Position numbers and translations under genes: made by a program. The notes beneath the pieces are model-generated. The model was not told the origin of the DNA. It saw nothing but the letters and a program-made list of their open reading frames with translations, and did not search any database. From Sequoia sempervirens (taxonomy: Eukaryota; Streptophyta; Pinopsida; Cupressales; Cupressaceae), in NCBI GenBank assembly GCA_007258455.2, contig VDFB02275662.1:1-64000 (forward strand): a stretch of 64,000 bases of DNA, written 5' to 3'. This document shows positions 34,709 to 45,635 of this stretch, in pieces (within the stretch, counting starts at the first letter, position 1; each line of letters opens with the position of its first letter).

Positions 34709-35780
34709 TGTAGACACCTAAAATTGACCACTTACATTTAGTCAAAATTATCTTGATATTTCATCTAAACCCCCTTCATCCACATTAATTAAATAATATT
34801 TTCATTATTTTATTAATAATGTTAGTTTATCCCTAATTCTTCTTCTAAGGTCCTAAAGTAATTAATTGTTTTAATTGATTACCTTACCTTTATCCCCTTT
34901 CCTCCCTTATTTAAATAAATATCTTTATTTATTTAATTTAATCATCTTATTTCCTCAAATGAATTAAATAAAATTATTTAATTCTCTTTTCCTCTCACCT
35001 CATGTCACATCCCCCATTTTTTTCCACTTTCTCACTAATCACCCATATTTAATCCTAATCTTCACCTAATCCCCTTAATCATTTGCACATTCCTAGTCCT
35101 ATGATTAGGAAAGGGATAATCCCTTTCCATTTATTGCCTACCCCTCACACGCCCTCATTAAATTTTCCCCCTTTGGGAAAGAACCCATGTACTTTAGGCA
35201 CATGGGTCTTTCTTCCAAAAGTGCCCAAAAGGAATTTTAAATTCTTTTATTCCCCTCCTTGTCATACATTGGGAATTTAGGAAAATCAAGGCCTTTATGA
35301 CATTGATCCTATCCATATTCCCATGGTACCTTTTGAGATACAATCTCCCCCACTCAATCCCCCACATGGTGACACTTGTCACAATCCTACGACTCGAGAG
35401 ATCACCTACCCCACATTTCTTCTAATGATTCCACTTGGCATCATCTCATGAGTTGAGATGTCTCAACCATCCCTAGTCATTGATCTTCTCTTAATCAATC
35501 TCAACCCTCCATCCATCCCTCCTCAATTCATATGCCAAAACTTAGCCATTTTTGAAGGATCATACAACTTTGAGAAATTTAGTAGTGTTATGTTGTTGAA
35601 ATTCCATTGAGCACACATCCAAATCAATCAACCAGGGATAATCTACGCATCAAGGGCTACGCCATGCTTTGAAGGTATGATCTCTTTCTTGCCATTATTC
35701 TATTGTTGCTTTATTTCTTATGTTCATTAGGTTTTTATTACAATTTCCTTTTATTTTAAACACATTTTCCCTTGCACACA
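34709..35780 (+). repeat. 5' LTR of the Ty3/gypsy element
   Basis: Begins TGTAGACACC and ends CTTGCACACA. A primer-binding site follows after three bases. The opening TGTAGACAC matches the termini of the young minus-strand element, pointing to the same broad lineage of integrase ends. No 3' partner is present because the element is truncated. Confidence 0.7.
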
Positions 35781-35783
35781 TTC

Positions 35784-35802
35784 TGGCACACTCAGTGGGA
35801 CC
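35784..35802 (+). other. Primer-binding site of the Ty3/gypsy element
   Basis: TGGCACACTCAGTGGGACC, three bases after the LTR. It begins with the obligatory TGG and resembles the TGGCGCC...GTGGGA class of plant gypsy primer-binding sites. Cognate tRNA not assigned. Confidence 0.65.
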
Positions 35803-35859
35803 TACATCATGGGTTTCCTAACAACATTTTAGAGCTTTTTGGTTAGTTTTGATTGAAGG

Positions 35860-36250
35860 TGTTGCATAGAGGTAGTTGTGCTTTGGAAGGGTGGATTTTC
35901 TCTATAAATAGGTGATTCAACTCTTACAAAGGCGGTTACACTTTGACCCTTCATAACCCAGACAACCTTTCTAGAGAATAGGTGGACCTATCTTTACATA
36001 GGAAATTCCACTCCAGAAGGGTGAATCCACTTATACAAAGGTGATTGGAATCTTGACCAAATCCGCTCTAGAAGGGAAAACTTGTCTACACAGGGGTGAT
36101 TCTTCTCTTGGGTGGACCAGCCGCAGATAGGAGAAATTTCTCTAGAAGGGTGATTGTGCTCTTACAAAGGTTGTTCTACACTTAACCAATCCTGCCTCTA
36201 GATAGGTGGATCTACTCTAGAAGGGTGATTACACCCTGTACATAGGTAGA
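35860..36250 (+). repeat. Degenerate minisatellite-like array 1 in the gypsy leader
   Basis: Many imperfect copies of a 20-30-nt phrase such as taggtgattcaactcttac, ataggtggacctatctttac, gaagggtgaatccacttata and gaagggtgattgtgctctta. Core: GGTGRWTNYACTCTT. No frame stays open, so it is a non-coding repeat. Confidence 0.7.
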
Positions 36251-36484
36251 ACTATAGGTAACCTAAATATGCTTAATTTACTATTTATTTTTCCATTTCT
36301 TGCATATTCAGTACTAATCCACTAACTAATCATCATTCTTATGATCTCGCTATTTTTTTATCTATAGCCTCGTATATTCTAGGACTGGCATACAAAACTA
36401 ATAATGCATTTCTTGTAGGTTGTCATTGAAGACTTCATTTTTATCACTAATCTAGGCACACTTCAATTTTGCTAAAGTGCCAAT

Positions 36485-36665
36485 TAATCTTGTGTGCTTT
36501 GTTTGGGGTCTTTTATTGATGTATGCTTTCCCCTTGCACCATTTGGTGAGTTTTGAGATTAGAAATTTCAAATTGACCTAAGTCTTGTTATGTTGACACA
36601 AGAGTGCTAGTTTACATGTATGCTCTCTCCTTGCACTGTGTGCGAGCCTAGAGATCAGAAATACC
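36485..36665 (+). repeat. Small diverged direct repeat in the gypsy leader
   Basis: atgtatgctttccccttgca (36521) and atgtatgctctctccttgca (36616) are each followed after about 15-20 bp by 'gag..tagagatyagaaat'. Two copies, about 95 bp apart. Confidence 0.5.
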
Positions 36666-37324
36666 TAGCATTTCATTCCTTATAGGAGGCCTTCTTAAGG
36701 ATTTCATCCCCCAATGGATGAACTCAACCATGTGAACCAATGGGGTATATAAAGGGGGGAGAATGAAATTTGTACTCCAATATAGCACATCATGTTTAGT
36801 GAAGCTTTGATACTTGAGTGATATCGAGCTAGGAGTGTAGGGTTGGTCTAAATGGTTTGACTAAAATTCCCAATGCACACTTGTGATGAGATAGTGTTTA
36901 TGGACGTGCCTCATGTTCCCTCTTGGTATTTAGAGGATGTATTAGATTGCATGTTTTAGCCTAGTTTAAGACCTTATTACCATTGTCTAACATAGTGTAG
37001 GTTACACAATTATGCTCGAAGCTACTCATCATGTATCTTGAGTAGAGATAGGAGATCTTTGGGAAAGGTGTCAAGATCTCCAAAGAAATGGAAAATGTGA
37101 GCCTTTGTTCCACTAGATACCTATCTATCGACTTTTGACTGAGAGGTGCCTCACACTAATCTTGAGATATTACCCTTCGAGCTGGTGGGCCTACATTCGG
37201 TTAACACTCCTACTTGACTAATCTAGGTTTGTTCAATCTTATGTCTTCTTGTGATTACCAATACATGTCTATTAGTTCATCCTGATATTTTTCTTTGTCT
37301 TTTCTGTTTGGTTGTCATCCCTAG

Positions 37325-37830
37325 TTAGGTAATTTTTCCCTGTTCTTGGGTGGATATGTCTTTAAATGGGTAGATCCACTTTGTTCATGGGTGATTCCAC
37401 TCTTTGATCTTAACTAGTCATCCTTGGGAGATTCATCCTATCCATAGGTGGTTCTATTTTACTTGGGTGGATCTGTTTGTCCTCATTCTAACCCTTGTTA
37501 GGGAGATACATCCTATTCTTGGGTGATCTATGTAATCCTTAGGTGGATTTTCTATAAACAAGTGATTTTGTGGATAGGAAATCCTACCTTAGTTAGGCGA
37601 TTATGCTATGTCAATAGGTGATTAGATCAAACCATCGATTCAACCTTTTCTCTTAGGTAGATCCATCCTCTACATAGGTGGATACACTCTTGGGTGGTTG
37701 TGTTATTTTTCTAGGAGGTCATGTAGTTAGACGATACCATTGTTGGGCAGTTATACTCTATGCATAGGCAATTTCATTCTTGGGTGGATATGTTTCTAAA
37801 TGAGCAGTTCCACACTATTTATGGGAGAAT
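37325..37830 (+). repeat. Degenerate minisatellite-like array 2 in the gypsy leader
   Basis: Same phrase family as 35860-36250: ttgggtggatatgtctttaa, atgggtgattccactctttg, ataggtggatacactcttgg, taggtgattagatc and others, about 20 variants in 500 bp. The two arrays are separated by about 1.1 kb of non-repetitive leader. Confidence 0.7.
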
Positions 37831-38479
37831 ATGTTCACCATAAAAATTAAAAAAGTAAATCCTCTTAGCTAGAGATAACCCAAGTTGTTCCCAAGCTAAT
37901 TCTATAATTTAAATATTTTTCACGTTCATACATCACTCATATCGATCATTTTTTGTCATACCACCCCTTTCAAAATCCATCACATCATCACTCTATCAAC
38001 ACAAGAGCATACCTAAACACATACCATCCATATCCTTATCATCCTACATCTATATCTATCCTCCTAACACTTGTTTGAGAAATTTAAAATACAAATCCAA
38101 TCACTATCATCACACTTTATTAGGAACATTGGCTATCCTAAGTTAGTAATCCTCCTCAGCCAAATCAACATGCATCAAGAAAGAGTAATAATTTGTGTTG
38201 AAATCAACCATGCTTGAGAAATTTTCCTATCTCAAGTACAATCCTACCATCATCACCGCTTGTGCTTGAGAACATAGCCTTTCTCAAGTATCAATCAAAC
38301 CAACCATCATCAATCCAAGTTCTCAAATCAAAGTGAAGTGCTAAATCAACCATCAAATCAATCACTTAATCACTCTTGTTTGGTCATGTCCTTGGATTAG
38401 AGTTGTCATGATCTTTCAATTGAATCCTCTGTGTATCTTTCATGCCCATCACTACTTGGTTACAACTTATGAAGCTCAT

Positions 38480-39845
38480 GAAACAACAACAATAATTTCA
38501 CCAATCACCATATTTCGTCAGCCTACCTAATAGTGGAGAACCTCAACAAACCAACATGAAAGGTAGACCATCAAATCCACATTATCCCCATGACCTTGTA
38601 TCTATTGAAGAGGAAATAGTTTCCCAACCAAATCTCACCCCACCCCTATCTTTAGGAGCACTAAAATAATCTGGCCAATCTGTGCATGATGGATCACCTT
38701 ATAAGTACTTGTTTTGTAGCCATCCTCACTAAAATCCTTGCAAGGAACCATGCCTCCACCAAGATTCAATGTGATACAATATTTAGACACAATTCAACCA
38801 TTAACCCCTTAAGATCCTCTTGTCCTTGGGCTATACCAAAGTTCAGAAATGATGTAGTGATACAAATTCCTCCTTCTCCCATTTGAATTCCTATGTTAGT
38901 CTTGTTCATGGTTATGATCCTACATCATCTATGAAATTTTACGGTCCACACCCTTTGAACATGCAAAATCCCCCATCACAAATATCAATTCATTCTCTAC
39001 CTCAAGGGAATATGATGGTTCTTATGACTAACCCATATACATCCACACCCTATCATGTTCTTCTTGTGCTAGTTCAACCAATATATCATACTTCCCATGA
39101 TCTTATTCCATCTTCTTCCTATGTTCCACCTCTTGTTAATTCTCCACAATCCTGTCCTAATCATCTACCACAATATTACTCCAATCCTCCATCACAATCA
39201 TATCCCAATCCACCACCTCAATCTTATCCTAATCCTCCACCCTCATATTTCTCTCCATGATATCATCAATACACTACCTCAACACCTCCTATGGATCCTC
39301 CTATCCAGCAAGATCCTTACTATTATCAACCACCTGCTACTCCACATCATACTCAACCTTCTTACAGCTCACAAGATCCTACACGTCAATCATATCCACC
39401 TCAACCACGTCCCTATTCTTCATATCAATCTTAAAAACCACCACAATAATATGTTAATCCTCTACCACCGCAAACCAATACACTCAAATATCCATCACAA
39501 TCATATCCCTCTCAACCACCTCATCATCCACCCAATACATCCCACAACTATCAATATCATCCATCACAACCTCCCACATAATCCTATGGCAATGCACTAC
39601 AATATCCCTCTCACTATCAATCCTAACCACCATCATATTCCCATCCTCCACAAAAATAATCACATAATAATCAATCCAAACAACAAATATATCCATCTCA
39701 ATCATCATAACATCCATCACACTTCAATACCCAACAATAACCATCATACAATAATCCACCTCCTAAACAATCTCATCATCTTCCATCTTTGCATAATTCA
39801 TGCAACCACCAATCGAGTTCCAATCAAGCAGCTCCTCCCTCATCC
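38480..39845 (+). pseudogene. Ty3/gypsy gag, N-terminal Pro/Tyr/Ser/Gln-rich region
   Basis: The frame of 38883-39260 continues with scattered stops to 39845. It has repeated short phrases QSYPNPP (39200-39250), then YSSQDPTRQSYPPQPRPYSS, PSQSYPSQPPHHPP and similar, a low-complexity disordered region of about 300 residues. It leads directly into the gag core. The overlapping 250-codon His/Ile-rich frame at 39097-39849 is the shifted shadow of these CCNCAN-type repeats. Confidence 0.65.
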
Positions 39846-40500
39846 ATAATTCCTAATCAAGAATGGGAGGATATGAAAGCTACACTGAAAGAATTTCAAG
39901 AAGGGAATACTAATAAGCCCTTTAAATTTGAGGAATTGTCCTCATATCCCTTTGATCGCACCATCACTACTACACCCTTTCCCAAACATTTTGAGATCCC
40001 CAAATTTGTTAAAAATAAAGGGAAAAGTGACCCTCACGATAATGTCAAAGAATTCTATATGAATTTTTAAGAATTGGCTTATAATGATAACTACCTCCTT
40101 CATTTGTTCCCTTGAAGTTTGGGTGGACAAGCATTGGAGTGGTTCTTACACCTTCCTCAAGGTTCCATTTCTACCTTTGTAGATTTATATGAAAATTTTG
40201 TGCAAAATTTATCCTATAATCTCAAAAATGAGGTCAACATGCTTGCTTTATGTACTAACAAAAAAATTATTAGAGAAATTTTGGCAAGCTATTTACAAAG
40301 GTGGCGAGCTCATACTAATTGTCTCTCATGTCACTTGAAAATTAATTGGTGAATATCTTTGTTAAAAATTTACACACATAAATGAATTTTCATTTGTGCA
40401 TTCATTGTGCTTCCACATTTGATGAGGTCATTGAGAAATGTGTCACCATTGAGAAGGCACTTATAGCAAAGGGCTTAGTCAAAATCTACAAGGAAAACTA
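39846..40500 (+). pseudogene. Ty3/gypsy gag core (Retrotrans_gag-like)
   Basis: Reads NQEWEDMKATLKEFQEG, FDRTITTTPFPKHFEIPKF, GKSDPHDNVKEF, then LGGQALEWFLHLPQGSISTF and LYENFVQNLSYNLKNEVN with LASYLQRWRAH. This is the capsid-type gag domain of plant Ty3/gypsy elements (the F..Y.G..DP...L, A..W...L, F...F motifs). At least two stops are present (40068, near 40115). Confidence 0.85.
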
Positions 40501-41269
40501 AGATAAACCCTCTAATGATAAATCTCACTTTTGGAACAAGAAAAAGAAATTTTACAATGATGGTGTGATAGATACAAAACACATTTAGGTGGCTAACACC
40601 TCTCAAGCCAATCAAAGTTTGCTTACTTGCCTACTACAAACATAATATCTTTTCCCCAACAAAAACCCTACTAATCAAGGTAACGCTAAATGCTCTTTCA
40701 CTCCTTTAGGAAAACCCCTTGATACAGTGTTTCATAAGCTAATCCAAGATAATTCAGTCACCTAACCTTCTTTTCTAAAGCACTCCCAAGAGTCTAGCAC
40801 TTCTAATGCTAATGGTGGTTCAATAAATTCCCAAAATAATAACCAAAAAAATTAGACCAATAATGTCGATTACACTAGAGTCCCCTTTAATTATGATAAC
40901 ATGGTTGGTTGCATCACACAAGTTGATCCTTGTGTGTGTATTATTAGAGTGAAAGATAAAGAACCTCAATGTGAATTCACCACTTGGTTAGGTCACATCG
41001 CTATCCCAAGATCATCCAATTCACCCCAACAACCTCTAGTGAGTTAGAATAATAATATCTTGGATCATCTTGGTAAAACCCCCACTCAAATCTCTATTTT
41101 AGACCTTCTGAAGTCTTTTTCTATACACCAAGAGATCCTCACAAAATCCTTTCAATATTCTTGTGTCCCTACCAACATTGATCCCATATGATTTAAAGCA
41201 TTAGTAGGACACCTTTCAGCCACTTATCAGTTGGGTTTTATTTAGAATGACATGCCTTCAATTGACCCA

Positions 41270-41945
41270 TCTCATAATTGTCCCCTACACATTGAAATCA
41301 TCATTTCCAAACACAAAGTAAAGAGGGTCTTGTTAGATAATGGTTCTACCCTTAATTTGTGTAAATTGAAGTTCATAAAATAGGTGGGGTATACTCAAGT
41401 TGACTTAGACAATCAAGTAATTACCAAAAAGGCATATGAAAAATACAAAACAAAATTCAATCCAAACTATTTATCTCCCCATTCAGGTTGGTCCAGCATT
41501 GTAGTATACCACCTACCACATCATTGCTCTTGACCTCCCCTAAAATATTCTCCTCGTTTACCCATGATTCATGTCATGTAGGTTGTCCCATCTACATATC
41601 ATAAATGCTTTGAGTTCCCACATAATAAAATGGAAGTCACCATTCATGTTGATCCTCATCCTTTTGAGTACTGTCATGCTCTTGAGGAAACTTTCCCTCA
41701 TTCTTGACACTTCCTGGGCATTAAAGTTTTTCCTTCCAATGCAACTTCATCCTCATCTTATGTCAATCCCAACACACTATCTTTACCATCCAATTCAAAT
41801 ACTCTCCTTGATTTTTCCTTTTCCAAGGTCAATATCAATGATAAAGGTTGTGGGGAGTATGAAATGAGCACCACTCTCAACGTGGGATCCATGCCCCTTT
41901 CTCCACATGTCTTTGGATGGTCATCTCACTCAAAGAAACCAAAAG
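41270..41945 (+). pseudogene. Ty3/gypsy aspartic protease region
   Basis: Contains KVKRVLLDNGSTLNLCKL (active-site D-x-G-S), then IHVM*VVPSTYHKCFEFPHN and KMEVTIHVDPHPFEYC, the stretch that follows protease in plant gypsy polyproteins. Stops interrupt it. Just downstream, at 42175-42217, LLANDKHQGLGYV corresponds to the usual GLGY segment, after which the element is cut. Confidence 0.75.
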
Positions 41946-42208
41946 AATAGACAACCAAAATTTTAGGATCCACCACTTTTCAGTCTCTAGGTAGCTTGGA
42001 ATAAGAAAAAATTGAGGAAGATATAAGTCAATGGGTATATCATGAAGAACCTGAGAGCTCTACTACACTCTTGGAATATTTTCAAGAAACTTATCCTATC
42101 CCTCATTAGATGGATCAAAAAGTTAATTATCAAGGGAAGGATTGGGGGAAAATGAATAAGGTATACTCCAATTTATAGAACTATTGGCTAATGATAAACA
42201 TCAAGGGC

Positions 42209-42692
42209 TTGGATATGTTGATTAGAGGTGTTCAAAGGTGTTATATCCAGAGTTACAGGTTTTGGATTGTACGATAGTGAAAGTGTGTTCACTAGTGTGT
42301 CTGTCTGTGAAGAAGATTTTCTAGGAGAAATGAGATTTCTCTGCATTTCTCTGCATTGAAGTTTCTTGTCTTGTGAATTTGGGGACATGCTTATAATGTT
42401 TGTATCTACTTTCCCTTAAGGTTTTAGGTGCTGAGGTGTTTCGTAAATTTGGTTAGTGAGTTGGATGTTTGTGCTAGTGTACTTGGTTGCACAGAATGGT
42501 GGTGTTCTTAGTTTCAGGTGGTTGTGGAAAAGTTGCAGAATATTCTAATGATGCTAGAATAATTTGAGATGTTGTATGGATATCGTGGAGTGTTGTTATG
42601 TTGTCCAAAAAAATTTCTTTATAATTGGTTAAGCATGAACTTAATTGTTAAAGGCGTTAATACAAGTTTGGCTGACTTGGCCAATTGTTTGT
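42209..42692 (+). repeat. Truncated copia LTR (left)
   Basis: Aligns with 45891-46373 inside the right LTR: gattagaggtgttca, tctgtgaagaag, ggagaaatgagatt, gaatattct-a-gatgctagaat and so on, perhaps 75-80% identical by eye. Its 5' part (about 255 bp) is missing at the junction with gypsy DNA, and its 3' part is missing at the fusion to RT. Confidence 0.75.
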
Positions 42693-43110
42693 GATTGTGG
42701 TTGTGTATGTTGATGACATAATCATTGGAGGAAATGAAAGCATGTGCAAGAAGTTTATAGAAGAGATGCAAAAAGAGTTTGAGATGTCAATGTGTGGGGA
42801 GATGAATTTCTTCCTTGGGATACAAATCAATCAATCATAAAAAGATATTTTCATTTCTCAGTCAAAGTATGTTAAGGAAATGTTGAAGAAGTTTGGAATG
42901 GAGGATTCTAAACTGGTATGTACTCCTATGGTTATTGGTTGTAATTGAGAAAGAATAATGAATCTCCTAAGACAAATCAAAGCAAGTATATATCAATGAT
43001 TGGTGGAAAGTTATATCTAACTACTACTAGATCAGATATCATGCATACAATATGTCTTGTATCAAGATTTCAAGAAGATCCAAGAGAATCACATGTGGCA
43101 GCAGTGAAGA
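42693..43110 (+). pseudogene. Ty1/copia reverse transcriptase, C-terminal part
   Basis: IVVVYVDDIIIGGNESMC (catalytic YVDD at 42706-42717), EMQKEFEMSMCGEMNFFLGI, FISQSKYVKEMLKKFGMED, then KLVCTPMV and a frameshifted TTRSDIMHTICL. These are standard copia RT motifs. There are stops after QINQS and in the TPM region. The frame is interrupted at 43110 by the solo LTR. Confidence 0.9.
43106..43110. repeat. TSD (gaaga) of the solo LTR, left copy
   Basis: gaaga before TGTAATGTCC, repeated at 44541-44545. Confidence 0.85.
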
Positions 43111-44540
43111 TGTAATGTCCCCTTTTTAGCGTAATCCTATTTTATGATGGTTTAGCCTATTCTTGGCCCTTGTAGGCTAATGGGTTTGGATAGAGTGTCT
43201 TTGATGCAAAAACTTGATCATTTGATGGTTTTATTTTTCTCTGGAGTTCAGTGAGTTTCAAGTTTGGCCTTTGCAGGGGATTCAGAGCTCAGTTTCTCAT
43301 ACTTACTATTTATAGTAAGTCATTCTACCAGGGTTACTATTTATAGCAGGGCACTTGACTAAGATAGAATTATCAATGTCGACCTCGACTTTCAATTGGC
43401 CTACAGAAATAAGGATTTATGCCTGAGATATAATGTTTAATTATTATTAAAGGTCACTTTAATAATAATTAATGTTTTAATGTTATATTTTAACATTATA
43501 TCCACACTTTACAATTGAGGGGTCAATTTATCATTAAAAGGGGGACCATTTAATTATTTATTTGGGGCTCCAATTTCAAGATATATTATATGGTCCTAAA
43601 GTGTGAATTTTATATTATTTTAAAAGATCAAAAAGGGCAAAGTGAAAATCGTACTTTGAAGAGGAAATATAAAAGGGTTCAATACAGAAGTCGACCTCAT
43701 GAGATGAACATTGGAGAAACTAATTTGGAAGAACTCTTTGGCATTTTGGAGAGCAAAGATTTGGGTTTCTGTATTTTCTGGAGCGTATCGACATTGAAGA
43801 GCATAACTCCTTTAGTGTATCAGCAGTCTGAGGCTGTGAGACTATTAGTTGAAGTTGCTTCATAGTTGGCTTCATCTAGGAGTCAAGTTTGAGCATATTG
43901 GAAAGATATTTGCAAGGTTTTTCAGGCACATCTTTCATTGTGAGAGGCGTCCATCTCCAGAGCTTCATTTTTAGTGTTGTTACAATCTTCATAGGGTCGT
44001 GGCTTTTGTACTTGCAGTCGTACCATCTAGGAGAGGTGAGTTTCCTTAGAGCAAGAAACACATAAGCTATTGAGGGTTTTGTTTCATGATTGGAGGCACC
44101 CAACACAGGGGAAGAGAATGTCATGATTTTAAATGAGGAGAAGCCTCATTTTACAGCTGGTCGAGCTTCTCAAGGGTTTCAGTAATTTCCAGCAATCAAT
44201 GTTTTCAACTCCCAGTTATTTGATGTGTTTTTTTCCGTATGGGTATGTGATAATAATTCATGGCATTTTATTTCATGAACTGGGTCTTTGAAATTTCATT
44301 TATATCTATTGTAAATTTTTTGGGTTTGAAATACATGTTACTTATGTGCCATTACGATAACACATTCTGCAAGAAAACTAAAAACCCCTTCTGCACCTTT
44401 TGTCTAGTCTAAAAGAACACATAAAAAATAATAAATAACACATTATGATCTTTAAAAGAGAACCACAGGTGCATAACATCACATCCAGACAATTACAATT
44501 TCCAGTAGTTCAGATAAGAGAGAACTTTTGGGTTCTTACA
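43111..44540 (+). repeat. Solo LTR (1,430 bp) inserted in copia RT/RNase H
   Basis: Starts TGTAATGTCCCC and ends GGGTTCTTACA, flanked by 5-bp TSDs gaaga. The host reading frame resumes right after it (AAVK before, RIFRYLKG after). Contains a promoter-like TATAAAAG at 43668-43675 and an 8-bp-arm foldback at 43301-43320. ORFs at 43590-43865 and 43876-44124 have no domain. It is left by LTR-LTR recombination of a full element. The strand is set by convention because TG...CA is symmetric; the TATA box supports plus. Confidence 0.85.
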
Positions 44541-44545
44541 GAAGA
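44541..44545. repeat. TSD (gaaga) of the solo LTR, right copy
   Basis: Identical to 43106-43110 and directly after the LTR end. Confidence 0.85.
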
Positions 44546-45090
44546 GGATATTTAGATACTTGAAGGGCAGTCCAAACTTTGGTCTATGGTATCCTAGGGA
44601 TACTAATTTCTCCTTGAGTGCATATACAAATGCATATTGGGCAGGTTGTAAACATGACATAAGAAGTACAAGTGGAGGTGATTTCTTTCTTGGAAGCAAG
44701 TTGGTTTCTTGGTTGAGTAAGAAGTAGGATTCAGTTTCATTATCTACTATAGAGGTAGAATATATTGCAGCAACATCATGTTGTACATAGGTGTTGTGGA
44801 TGAAGTATACATTAAAGGATACCAAATTATCATATGATGAACCTATTTCTATCTTGTGTGATAATACAAGTGCTATCAATATTTCAAAGAACTTGATAAT
44901 GCATTCAAGAACAAAACATATCTCAATCCGGTATCACTTTCTAAGAGAGAAAGTTGCAGAGAATGAGGTGAAGTTGGAATATGTGCCTACAAAGGATCAA
45001 GTTGTAGATATTTTTACGAAGGCTCTTCCAAAAATTATTTTTGAGTATCTTTGGCAAAAATTAGGGGTTACTACCCCTCTTTTCAACTAG
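44546..45090 (+). pseudogene. Ty1/copia RNase H domain
   Basis: RIFRYLKGSPNFGLWYPR, YTNAYWAGCKHDIRSTSGG, FFLGSKLVSWLSKK*DSVSL, STIEVEYIAATSC, PISILCDNTSAINISKN, HSRTKHISIRYHFLREKV, YVPTKDQVVDIFTKALP. This is the complete copia RNase H sequence order, with two stops. The catalytic Asp of 'AYxDADWAG' reads Asn (TNAYWAG). It ends at TAG 45088-45090. Confidence 0.92.
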
Positions 45091-45635
45091 ATGCATAAGT
45101 TGGTGCATTTTTCTAGGAAGCATTTCAAGATACATTCTTGGTCTTGGATTGATGATGAAAGCTACCTCTCAGGGGGAGTAGTTAGTAGTGTTCTTGTTTG
45201 GTGTAGTCAAGGGGATCATATCTTATGCCCCTAAGGGGGAGAGAGCTAAAATGTAACAGCAGTGAAGAATGTGTAGTGCAATGTGTGCAGTAGTAGGAAT
45301 TGTATGGAGAAGAGTAGTGGAGAGAGAGCAGTTTCTTGTTGGTGTTACCTAAAGATAAGTGTGAAAATTTTGAAAAAGGGAAATATTGTTGCCCTTTTCC
45401 ATTTATTTCAAAGGGGGAGAATGATGTCTAAGAAACTCCTCAAGACAAGGGGAGAGAATAGAAAGGGGAAGAGAATAGTGTCTGAAAGACACAAGGAAAA
45501 TAATTATAAGAGATGCCCTAGTAAGTGGGAGTGCTACTTGATGCAGAGTTATTGTTGTTGATGATAGTTACTTTTTTTATGGTTTTTTAGAGCTATTATT
45601 GCCATAAATGACAAAGGGGGAGATTTTTGGAAGAT
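45091..45635 (+). other. 3' UTR and polypurine tract of the copia element
   Basis: Non-coding, with several gggggaga tracts (45173, 45233, 45414). The one just before the LTR at 45613-45623 (caaagggggag) is the likely polypurine tract. The 92-codon frame at 45283-45561 has no domain. Confidence 0.55.

Larger units (their letters stand above)
34709..42217 (+). mobile_element. Ty3/gypsy retrotransposon, 3'-truncated (plus strand)
   Basis: 5' LTR 34709-35780, primer-binding site 35784-35802, a 2.7-kb leader with two degenerate repeat arrays, gag (about 38480-40500) and protease (about 41270-41880). The element is cut at 42209-42217, where copia LTR sequence takes over, so RT, RNase H, integrase and the 3' LTR are missing. 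Stops in all coding parts show it is dead. Confidence 0.75.

Noticed and set aside
39097..39849. 250-codon plus-strand ORF rich in His, Ile, Leu and Asn
   Set aside because: Shifted-frame shadow of the Pro/Tyr/Ser-rich gag repeats; the other frame leads directly into a recognisable gag core.
43590..44124. ORFs within the solo LTR
   Set aside because: Bounded by an LTR with TSDs; no domain, and LTRs often contain chance ORFs.
45283..45561. 92-codon ORF after copia RNase H
   Set aside because: Sits in the 3' UTR with polypurine tracts; Lys/Arg-rich by composition, no motif.
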